DNA from: Ahaetulla prasina
Lineage: Eukaryota; Chordata; Lepidosauria; Squamata; Colubridae
NCBI RefSeq assembly: GCF_028640845.1
Contig: NC_080540.1
Span: 280,007,524-280,071,523, forward strand
Direction: 5' to 3'
DNA length: 64,000 nt
This document shows positions 1-11,700 of the stretch, in pieces. The translations under genes and the position numbers were made by a program. The number at the start of each line of letters is the position of its first letter. The stretch's first letter is position 1. Below the pieces are notes generated by a model that saw nothing but the letters and a program-made list of their open reading frames with translations, was not told where the DNA came from and did no database searches.

Positions 1-435
1 CAGAGAGACCAAAAGCTTGTCTTCATTTTGTTTTGTTCGGGTTTCACACAGAAAGAATAAATAAAAAGTGATACCTCCTGCCACTTATGGAAGGCTTAAT
101 GAATCAAAGTAAACAATTACATGGCTCATTAAAAAAACTATTCAAAGCTGTTCAGAAAGAAAAAAAAGTATGTTACATTTCTCGCAATAAATGTTACTTT
201 TTAAACTATAATTCATACAACCAGTATTTAACTACATATACACACCTAAAATGTAAACTATTACTCACAATTTGCTCTTACCAGAATTATAGAAACACAA
301 CTGTAGTTTGTCTGTATTACAGATAATGCAGAATTTATGCATCTTATTTATTCAAGCTTTTACTTAAGCTTAATAATTTTTACCTCATTTCCTCTATTGT
401 AACATAATATTATTCCTTTATTAACAATTTATTAC
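1..435. other. SPEF2 intron, no recognisable element
   Basis: AT-rich intronic sequence after the last visible exon. I see no further SPEF2 exon, no repeat I recognise and no RNA gene. Confidence 0.6.
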
Positions 436-574
436 CTAGACATTTCAGCCAGAAATCTCTCTCCAAGCCATTTTTCCATATTCCTGTATGTTTCTTCTGC
501 CTTTGATTGTAGATCCTCCAGGAAAGCTAATCCTTTAACTTTTAACAGCTCAAGACGTGATTTTGCAGCCTCCC
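436..574 (-). CDS. SPEF2: SPEF2 exon w22 (3'-most in window)
   Basis: 139 bases, entering in phase 1 and leaving in phase 2. The acceptor is TTTAAAATAG before GGGAGGC, and the donor is GAAATGTCTAG followed by GTAATA. It encodes EAAKSRLELLKVKGLAFLED and AEETYRNMEKWLGERFLAEM, matching human LALLEDL and KLMEKWLGERYLNEMAS. The acceptor could be shifted by a few bases in the GGGG run. Phase favours the one given. The next exon downstream is not in the window. Confidence 0.93.
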
Positions 575-3500
575 CTATTTTAAACATGGCTTGTAGTTAG
601 TATAAATCCAAACACATTCATCATTTTTGAAAGTCTAACATTAATTAGATTAAGTATTATGTAGGAAACAGAGCAATTAATTCTGTATATAGGTAGTCCT
701 CAACTTACAACAGTTCATTTAGTGATTGTTTGAAGTTAAAACCGCATGAAAAAAATGACTTATGACTGTTACAACCATTGCAGCATCCCCTGCTCATGTG
801 ATCAAAACTCAGATAATTGGCAACTGACTCATATTTATGATGGTAGCAGTGTCCTGGGATCATGTGATCACCTTCTGTGACCTTCTGACAAACAAAGTCA
901 ATGGGGAAGCCAAATTCACTTTACAACTATGTTACTAACTTAAGAAGCGCAGGGATTCACTTAGCAACCATGGCAAGAAAGTCTTAAAATGGGGAAAAAC
1001 TCACTTAACAAATGTCTTGCTTAGCAACAGAAATTTTGGGCTCAGTTGAGGACTACCTATATCTGCACAGTTGGATTGCTGCAAAGAAGGCTCTTGTAAT
1101 GACATGTATGCTTAAAACATGGCTTGGTATTGGATTAAGTTAATAAATTAAGTTTCACGGTATGAAACTATGTTTTGAACTAATCATGGCTTATGAGTAC
1201 ATCACAGATAAATTTCATGTTTTGAGCTAATCATAGTTTATGAGTATATCTCAGGTAAATTTTCTCTGCTACACCAGTCTTTTAGTGCAGGATTCAATCT
1301 AGCAAAGAACAATTTGGTCTTGTTTTGTTTTTGTTCTTAGAGAATTAAAGTAATAAACAAAAGCGAAGTTCACAAATATGGTAAGCCATGAGTAATTGCA
1401 TGAACTGAATAGAATACATAAAATGAATACAATTAAAGGGAACATTAGGACAGGGATGGTAGGTACACTGGTTATTCAACAAACTATGGTTATTCAACAA
1501 ACTATGAATAAACCAAACTTCATTAGCCAACACCTGAACCTAAAAAATTGTTACGCAGAACATCTACAACAAGTTCAAGCAAACATAGTTAACATCAAAA
1601 CAAATGTCTACAGTTATCCACGTTATGGTTTTTCCAAAAATGCTGTTCAAAAGGTAACTGGATTTTCTTGGTTTTTTCCTTGAAAACATTTCACTTCTCA
1701 TCCAAGAACTGAAGATGTTTCTTGGATGAAAAGTGAAACGTTTTCAAGGGAAAAAAACCAGGAAAGTCCAGTTGCCTTTCACACAGCACCTTTGCAACAT
1801 ATCCAAAACAAATGCTGGAGTTTTATTTAATTTTCTCAGCCCTAAACGGGTAGATATTTAACTCTTTTCTTTGCAGAAATGATACCTTCATGCTCCAGTG
1901 CAGCAAAATATTCCTGTTTCATTTTAAGCTTCAATTCTTGCTTCTTTAATTCTTCTGGGGATAAAGGAGTAGCTATTACTTCAGTCGTAGATGGACTATG
2001 TGTACCTGGAGGAAAAAGTAATATTGTAAAAAAACCTGAAGGTAAAAATGTTTGAATAGCTATTATCTTTGTATTAACAGACAGCTAATAAAGTAATCTA
2101 GGATTTCTCAAACTGCGTGATGCTTTGTTCCCCCCATGAATACAGGTAGTCCTCAGTTTATGACTATAATTGAGCCCAAAATTCATGTTGCTAAGTGAGA
2201 CTGTTATTGTGAATTTTGCCCCATTTTACAAGCTTTCTTGCCACAGTTGTTAAGTGAATCACTGCAGTTGTTACGTTAGTAAGGGATGTGAAGTGAATCT
2301 GGCTTCTCTGTTGACTGTGCTTGTCCGAAGGTCACAAAAGATGATCACATGACCCTGGGACACCGCAACCGTCAGTTGCCACGCATCCAAATTTTGATCA
2401 CATGACCATGGGAACGTGCAATGGTGTGGAAAAAAAGTGTGGAAAACAGTCATAAGTCACTTTTTTTCAGCGCCATTGTAACTTCAAACGGTCACTAAAT
2501 GAACTCTTGTAAAGCCGAGGATTACCTGTAAATGGTTGGACCATGCTCAAGTGCATGGATAAGATAGTGCTTAAATCGTCAAGGCAGAATGAGAGTGCTC
2601 TGTAGCAGGGGTCTCCAACCTTGGCAACTTTAAGCCTGGCGGACTTCAACTACCAGAATTCCACAGCCAGCTTTTCTGGCAGTTGAAGTCTGCCAGGCTT
2701 AAAGATGCCAAGGTTGGAGACCCCTGCTCTGTAGTGATTGTCCAGTTTCGTGTACTTAAACCTTTCTGGCATTTCCCTGGGGGTACTTATTATGTTGGGT
2801 TCTGGCACTGAGTCCATGGATCGTCTCTAGATAGCTCAAGAATTTCACTTGTGCTCAACCACAAAATATTAGGAGCACTGCAAGTGAATGATTCCTGAAG
2901 ACTGGAAAGGGGAAACGAGATTAGGCAAGAGGACCCTGAACCTGGCCAGGTCATCTTGGATAGCATTTAGCCAGGCTGTGCACAAGTTTCAAAAGACCAG
3001 GCCACCTTCTGAAACTTGTATACAACCCAACTCGGTATCAACAGCTCTGTGAAGCTCATTCCCATCTGAGCAGAGCAGGAATGAGTGCAGTCCTTCTCAA
3101 ATTTGCTTGTTACCCTTTGAGAACCTCTGACAGTTCTAAAAAAAAGGAGTTTCATTGAAATATTTATAAAGCACAAACTGTTTTTAAAGTCTGAGTTTTG
3201 TTCATTTATCAAGAGTTGTTTGGCTGGTGTTGCCGCAGGAGAAATTTCCTGACAGAACAATCAACCAGTGGAACAGCTTGCCTTCAAATATTGAAGGTGC
3301 TCTATCACTGGAGGATTTGAAGAAGAGAATGGACAACCATTTGTCTGAAATAGTCTCCTGCTTGAGCAGGCGGTTAGACTAGAAGACCTCCAAGTTCCTT
3401 TCAACTCTGTTATTCTATGTTCTATGAGTTAGATCTGCAGCAATGAACCCAAATAAAACAACCCTCCTCCCTGAAAAGTTTGTGAGCATATATTTGCAAC

Positions 3501-6500
3501 CAGATGTTTTCAGTCTGTGTGTGCTTTCTCCCCAGAGTAAATATTCTATGGGGTCCTAACAAGTTTCAGGACAAACCCCACCCCCCTAACTCAAACTCTT
3601 TCTGAGTTTTGGGGAAAAGGAGGAAACTCCCTCCTAAGTTCCATAAAAATATCTTCTGGTGTTGCCTCAACTAGACCAGGGTGTCTCCAACCTTGGCAAC
3701 TTTAAGGCTTTTGGACTTCAATTCACAGAATTACGATGTTCTGGGAGTTGAAGTCCACAAGTCGTAAAAGTGTTAAGGTTGGAGACTGCTGAACTAGATC
3801 ATTCCTCCTCAACCTGGCTCTTCTTAATGTTCCCTGGAAGTACAACCTAAGAATGCTGGAATTTCGTTTCCATTACATCTGGAAGATGTGGAGAAGCTTT
3901 AGGATGGTGTGGACGAGATGTGTCTCTTACTCTTCTAGTATTCTGTTTGCAGGTCCTGCTCTGAATAGGACCACAATATGTCACTAAACTTTGTTTACCT
4001 TTCTTTTTTCCTTTCTTAGAATCTTTGCTGTCCTTGTCTTTGACCTCTTTCCCATCTTTTGCTTCTTTCCCACCTTTTGCTTCCTTTTCGCCTTTTCCTC
4101 CTTTCCCTTTCCCTTCCTTGCCACCTTTGCCAGGAATTGTTTGCGAAGATTTGAGGCGCTCTTTTTCCTTCATTTCCTCCTGAAGCCGTTCTTTCTCATC
4201 TTCTGCTTCTTTTGACTGAATTTCAGAACTCACCTGAAATTTTATATACCAACATTTATTAATAGAAATATTAGAACCATTAAAGTAGAACTGTGAAGAT
4301 GCTTTTTGAGCAAGACTAATGTTAGGTAAAGGGAAAGGGAAAGGTTCCCCCGCACATACGTGCTAGTCGTTTCCGGCTCTAGGGACGGTGCTCATCTCCG
4401 TTTCAAAGCCGAAGAGCCAACACTGTCCGAAGACGTCTCCGTGGTCATGTGGTCGGCATGATTCCATGCCGAAGGTGCATGGAGAGCTGTTATCTTCCCA
4501 CCAAGATCGTCCCTATTTTTCTACTTGCATTTTTTACGTGCTTTCAAACTGCTCAGTTGGCAGAAGCTGGGAGAAGTAACGGGAGCTGACCCCGTTATGC
4601 AGTGCTAGGGATTTGAACCGCTGAACTGCCGACTTTCTGATCGAGAAGCTCAGCTTCTTAGCCACTGAGTCACCACGTCCCTTTTAAGACTATCATTAGT
4701 CCTTGCTTAATGACCACTCACTTAGAGTGTCAAGCTCAAAGCATGATTATGCTGTTGCCGCCATTTTCGTTTCTCAGCTTGCCACAGAACCAGGGGGGAA
4801 AGCTAGGTTTGGTGTGCCAGTTCCAGGTGACAAGAAATTGTCCCATGGGAACCAAGATCATCTAACCAGATGGTTGGCAAAGACTTTGACAGTTTTCCAT
4901 AACAATACCTAGACATCTAATTGGACAACATGACCTGCACTAATGGGGGGAGGGAAGAAACTATTATTTAAACTATACGAAAATGATGGGAATTTAGTAG
5001 AGCTGGTTTTGCTTTCAGTCTGTGCCAAAATGATGTACTCAATAAAGCTTTGCAAAAAGTAATTGGATCGTCTCAACAATGCTTGCTTATTCAGTCAGAA
5101 CCCTGACATAGAACTATATGAAATTATGGTGAACCCCCTAAAAACTCTGGTTTCAGAGTTCCATCATCATGCACATATTTTGTTTCTCTCTTCTATCCCC
5201 AGACATCTATGACTCATCTCTTTAAATAAAGGCTTTACCTACCATGGAAGATATAGTTGTTGCAATATGATTCCATGTCTCTGTGAGCAGTTTCTCATCT
5301 GGGCTGAAATTAAATATTACACTTTCCGAAAACAGATCGTCCTTGAGCTTAACCGGAATCAATTTGATCCTTTCTCTGTTAACTTCTGGTGAAGGAGATC
5401 TGTGAGCAATCGTAGGGATGCTTAGAGAAAGGGGAAAAAAAGTGATAAGTAACAAGTTTAGCTTCCCCAGATGCTCTATTTTTAATGTATTGAATATATT
5501 TCTAAAAAGTTTTACAGATTTTAATGGAAAATGTAGCACAAGCTTCAAAAGTGTGGCTGACATTTGGGTTTGTTACACTTGCAGTGGTGCCCAAGAGTGA
5601 ATCACAAGTTGCAAGTTCTCCCATCGTGCACAGGACGTTTAGCGTATAAATTAATTTTTGGGTTTTCTTGTTTCTTGTATCACCTTGCTTGGTGAAGAGT
5701 TCTTGAAAACTCATTTTCATACTGTTTTAATTCATTTTAATACCTACTTAAGTTTATTGCTTTTATTTTGTATTTCCCTTTCCTCCCCTGTCCACCCCCT
5801 GAAATGCCAGATGTGGCAAATTCCCAGTTATAGGGTATATATGTTTACTAATTAGAGAAACATAAAATACATACCTTTCTCTAATTTACATCTCTCATAC
5901 TTTGCTACCACAGTACTTTCTTCCCACAAATATTCTCATGCTGTACAGTGTACATATGGCATATGTAAACAAGGAGTATGATTTGGATCATGAAGTTGTG
6001 GCCCTTATTTTTTGATGCTCGTCCCCTTAAATACTTTTGCTTTAGCCATGGAGTGGCTGCACTCCAAAATGTAATTGTGTAATGTAATTTAGAAGCAAAC
6101 TAAATTTTATTTCATATCATTTTCCTTTAATCATCTAATTTAATGGAAAGTTAGTTAATAAGTTAATGTTAATGATTTTTTTTCTTTGCATTCGTGTCAG
6201 AAGCACTGAGGTGCTTCTGAGTTGAAATGATTAGCCGGTGACATCACTGTTACCCTAGGGATGTCCAGTTGGGGGCGCCTTTCATGTTCCCAACAGGAGC
6301 TAGTTAAGGACAACAGCTCAATCCCGCCCCACGGCAGCTCTCGTGTCTCAAATGCGGGCTTGCCAACTTCCTGCCCAGAGTTCTAACCACTTGAGACACC
6401 AGGCCCTTATGTTAATAATTAATAAATGAGTTAATTACAATTAACTTAATTATTAAACATAAATGTAAGAGCCATGGTGGTACAGTGGTTAGAATGCAGT

Positions 6501-8763
6501 ATTGCAAGCTAATTCTACCAACTGCCAGGAGTTCAATTCTGACCGCTCAAGGTTGTCTCAGCCTTCCATCCTTCCGAGGTTGGTAAAATGAGGACCCAGA
6601 TTGTTGGGGGCAATAGGCTGACATTGTAAATCACCCAGAGAGGGCTGTAAAGCACTGTGAAGTGGTATATACATTTAAGTGCTATTGCTATTAATTAGTT
6701 AATACATATTAATATATCTCCAATCACATATTTCACCTTTTTCCCTGTCTCACTGAAAATTACAACTTACTAACAATTTTTGGATATTCCCTGTGGCCAC
6801 TCTTCAAGGAGGCTCCTTTGGGTTTCAGACCACTCCATTCTCATTTAGCTATTTTTGTGTTATTTGACTGGCCCTGGTTTTCTAGGGCCTCACATACAGA
6901 TGTTTTGTATCAAACTCATATACACCTTTTTAAAGCAGATGCTTCATGCCAGTTATGAATGCATAATAGCAGTACATTCATACAAGTATTCTTTCTCTTA
7001 TTTACATGTACTCCAACACAAATACATCTATTTACTAATTGCTGCAGTTCTCCCATTTTTATCATACATTTTCATCTTGCACTCTTCAGAAGATAGCCTT
7101 CTTTCCGTCAGATCTATCAAGGGTATTCTGGCAAAGTCGGAGCTGCTGTCTATTGGAATTTTGCCTTCCATTGCTCTATAATAATCATTCAGAAGTTTTT
7201 TGGTATCTTGGAAACGGTCCATTTCATTCTTTATGATATCCAAAGAAAGCAAAAAAAATTAATCCTCTTATCCCTCTGAAAATGCAAGACAATTTTACAA
7301 CATCTATACTGTGGTTAGAAAACTATTCTTAAAACAGTCCCTTCTCATCTTTGCAATTTGGGTTCCAATGTTTTGGAACAAAGGAGCTAGTGCCCAATTT
7401 ATTGTACGTTTGAGCTATGTATTAATAATATTAAAGCACTATGAGTTTTAACTATATGTTAGTTAAGCATCCACTAAACAATACTATTATTCCTATTGGA
7501 GTTTTACGATACTGTAGCTAAGCCAACAGACCTGACACAAGCTGAACATATTTTTAAAATCACAGTTAAGAGAGTAGTCATAAGATTGTATGCATCATTA
7601 ATTATCTGTATGTGTCATTTCTCTTAAAATATGATTGTATTCCAACATTAACCATGAAGGTTTAAACAAATGTTTTAACAAATGTGTACTATATATATTG
7701 TAAATAGCAGATATGATTATTAATTAATTATTTGAGATTAGCATTGCTGAAAATATAGTGAATGTAACACTAAATCATGAACAAGTCATAATAGTCTTGT
7801 CTGTCTATAGATTCTACAGAATAGAACAAAAATATGAATAATTATCCAAAACCATCTAGTTTGGGCCTAAATGATAAATTTCACTCAATAATTCTTCAAT
7901 TAACACTTTAGTTTCACTCTACAATTATGCTTAAATCCAACAAGAAAAATGTCAATTACAATTTACTAGGTTCTGTACATCTGAGACAAAACTTTATGCA
8001 CCTGTCATGCTTTTGATTTATTATTAGACTAAAAGCCACTAAATATATAACTGAAAAGTAAAAACAATGCTATATATTCATGGGAAAATTCACAAAGCCA
8101 CAGTCTCAAAAGGGGGAAACAGAGACAGAAAGAAAGAGAAACCACAACAACATAACAATCCAGTTGAGTAGGACAATGATCAGGTCAAAAGTTTCAGCTT
8201 AAAGTTCTTAAACCTGTACCAGATCTCCTTTAGCTTCTGCCAATCCAGGGGTTTTGGGATTGAACAAGATACAGAATAAAGATAAAGTCATATGATATTA
8301 TCTATCCTAATGCTACCATAGTAACCACTTTTTTTTGGTAATTTGCTGCATTTCTATCTAATATTCCTCCTATATGCCTCATTCAGGGTCCATTATGAGC
8401 CTACAAATAATGATGCCAACCTTGAGCTCAATCTTAAAGAGGGATTCCTGTTACCATTTGTATGGATCAGCCCATGAAGAACCAGGGTGCTTGAATCTGT
8501 TGAGATACACTTAGTAAGTATTGGGTTTATCTTCTTTGGATGACTTCAAACAAAAGCTGGGCAGATATTTGTTGGGGATAGGCAGCGGGTTAAATTAAAT
8601 AGTCTATGTGGCTCTTTGCAATTATGATGTTATGCTTTTCCACTTCATTGTATCTGTCCAGTGGCCCAGAGAGAAGACATTCACCTTTAAGGATTCACAC
8701 ATTTTGAAAGAGGGACAGGAGATTAAAGAGTAGACTGGTGGTGGTGGTGGTATGCTTGTGTTT

Positions 8764-8796
<33 letters not shown>

Positions 8797-11700
8797 GGTG
8801 ACTTATAGTTCACCACCAAACTGGTTATTGATTTGGAGCTGTCACCAATGGCTAGACTTGCACTGTGGATTCTTGTTCGGACAGGCAAAGCTACTCAGTC
8901 ACACAAAGCTAAGATTCTTTCAACAATCTAAAAGTTTACAAATGCCAAGGCTTCATGAGGTATTTGGTACATTCAATAAAGATTGCAGTGAGAAATGTGA
9001 ATTGGTACAATGTGAAAGTGACATCCATGCTGTAATGCAGTTTTGAACAGTCATCTTCTATTTCTGCAGCCAGAGGGTTCCACTGCAACTGGATTATAGA
9101 ACTGTTATTTAATAACACTCCAAGCAACAAGTAGCACAAAATATGGAAACCTATACATTTGAACAGCAGAAAATTATTATTATTATTTATTTATTTTCCT
9201 AATTATTCCTAGTTATTCCTAGTTTCAGCCAAAAGTTCATAACACATGAAAATGCAAAGCTCCTTCTATTGTACTTCAGACCTGCATAAGAGAAAAAATG
9301 TGGTTCATCAGAAGCCCAATTCGGTCGGGCAACCAGCCATCATTCATGATATCACAACGTTCTTGCTCAGCTTCATCTCTCCTGTTTTCACAGATATCCC
9401 ACAAGCGATCTCTTAAATCCTAAAAAAGATTTTTTTTAAAAAACAAATAATGTTCTGAAACTTCAAAAATATTTCATCCCAATCCTCCCTGCCCACCCCA
9501 ATAAACTAGCTAAATAGAGTTCCACTGCAGATATCAGCTGGTAGAGTGCCCACTACACCTACTGGGACTAAGGATCACTTCAAAGTTATAATCAAAATGC
9601 AATTTTAAAGGTGACTTGAGGAGTGAAAATTTGTAGACAATAGATACAAACCATATTAAATCAATTAATCGAATTAAATGTTTATGTTTACATTCAACTT
9701 AGTTAGTGATCAAATATAATTTATCAGATCAAATTATCCCTGCCTTATATGTACCAAACCATATAGAAACCCATAGATTTTCATGGTTTCAATACAACTG
9801 ATACAAAAGCTTATTGTTACAAAATCTCAAAACAGATTTTCTTCATGGAGAAGACACTTTTTCAAAACACTTTATTCATGGAGTCTGCACTATCTGCAGT
9901 CTCTCCTTGCCAGAACTGTTGCTGTCTGAAAAAATAAAGGATTAGATGGGTCATTTTTTGGCTGGGGGAGGGGGGATAAAAACTATTATTCTTAACTTAC
10001 ACAGTCCAAGGTTGTACAATATGATATATATGTTTTTGGTGGCTAATGCTTTTAGTTCTCAAGGTAATGCTTCAATTTAAATCATTTCTCTCTTTTTAAA
10101 GAAGCAAAATAGATCAAATTGGAGGGAATCACACTTCGATTAGTATGAAACAACAATTCTAGTTATTAGGCAAAACAACAAGAACAACCCTGTCCCACAA
10201 CTAAACTATAGAAGTTTTCTTATCTAAATAAATGCTTGAATAGCTTTTCTTTCATGTATTTCTTTTCTTTCTTATATTTAGTACAATTTAATATTGAAAT
10301 TATGACAAAAAAATAAAGGTAACACTGAAGCAAACATTTCCATAAACTGATATTATGTTAATTTATTCTCTTATATCAAAACATACTTTACTTGCAAAAG
10401 AAATACTTTCAGGACTGAAACTATTATATTGCTAATCCATTTACATGTTTGCATGCAGTGTTTTGTGTGCATGTTTTTACTATTTAGTTTTTTTCAATTA
10501 AATAGGAAAGGATATGACTTCACTACTTTCATCTCAGTAGTTTATGATGGATTAAAAAAGAGACTTTAAAAAAAAAAAACACCTCCCAATTTCTACCGCA
10601 GTGTGGAAAATTATTGCCTTCAACTCAATGAGGCTTTAAGCACTGCTTTCTTTAAGACAAACTTGCTGTTCCTTTCCTTCTTTTATCTAACTCATCAAGC
10701 TGCTTGGATAGGTGAGACCATAAACTTGTCATTCCCAGTAACCAAAGCAGGTGCTGTGGTCAGTGGCCACATTTACCGTGTGTTTTAAGAGATAAGCCAG
10801 TTTTTAGTCCTTTCATCTTTAGATTCTTGCTAGATACCATGAACTGAGAACCTGGTGCAGCTTTCTGTCCTACATGGAGGAAACCAACCTCTCTGGCAGA
10901 TTTAAGAGTACGTTGGTGGCAAACAAATAATTCTATATTCAATGAACCACAGAATTCATTGCTTGGTTTATTAATCTCATCACCAAAATATATTTATTCT
11001 GTGGAACATGCAGTCTCCTTTGGGTTGGGGGGGGTCACTAGGTAAAATCAGAAAGCTGTGTTTTAAAACATGATGCTTAACCCTTGATATCTACCAGTAG
11101 TGAAATTAATCCTTAATATACAACAGTTCATTTAGTGAACGTTTGCAGAACATTTGCATTGAAAAAAGTGACTTTTGACCGTTTTTCACACTTATGACCA
11201 TTGCAGCATTCCCAGAATCATGTGATCAAAGTTCAGATGCTTGGCAACTGACTCAGATTAATGGTTGCAGTGTTCCAGTATCATGTGATCATCTTTTGTA
11301 ACCTTTTGATGAGCAAAGTCAATGGGGAAACCAGATTCCCTTAGCAACCGTCTGCAATGTTTTTCTTAACAACTGTGGCAAGAAAGGTCATAAAATGGAG
11401 AAAAACTCGCTTAACAAATGTCTCACTTAGCACAAAAAACTGGTGGCTCAATGGTGGTCTTAAATCAAGGACTACCTGTATGTTCACATCCACTCCTACA
11501 CAACCTTATCATTTAAAGAAGCTCCATATTCTACTTCCAAACTCTTCCCCAAGTTTTTTCTTTTGCAAGAATGTCTTTGAATGATAAACCAATTGTCTTT
11601 CATGGAATGAGAATTGGTAAAAATAATACAAAGTATTTTCTGACACTAGTTTATTTCAGTGGAAGCTGTTTAGAAATGAAGCCTCGAAATCTATTTCCCT

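Noticed and set aside
691..1060. CRISPR-like or tandem array from repeated GTCCT/CACTTA motifs
   Set aside because: The motifs belong to one dispersed MITE family with inverted ends. There are no regular repeats with unique spacers, and the genome is eukaryotic.
4327..4684. tRNA gene candidate with A- and B-box-like motifs
   Set aside because: It is the head of a SINE with a long unrelated body and A/T-rich tail, present in several copies. No cloverleaf with paired acceptor stem is evident.
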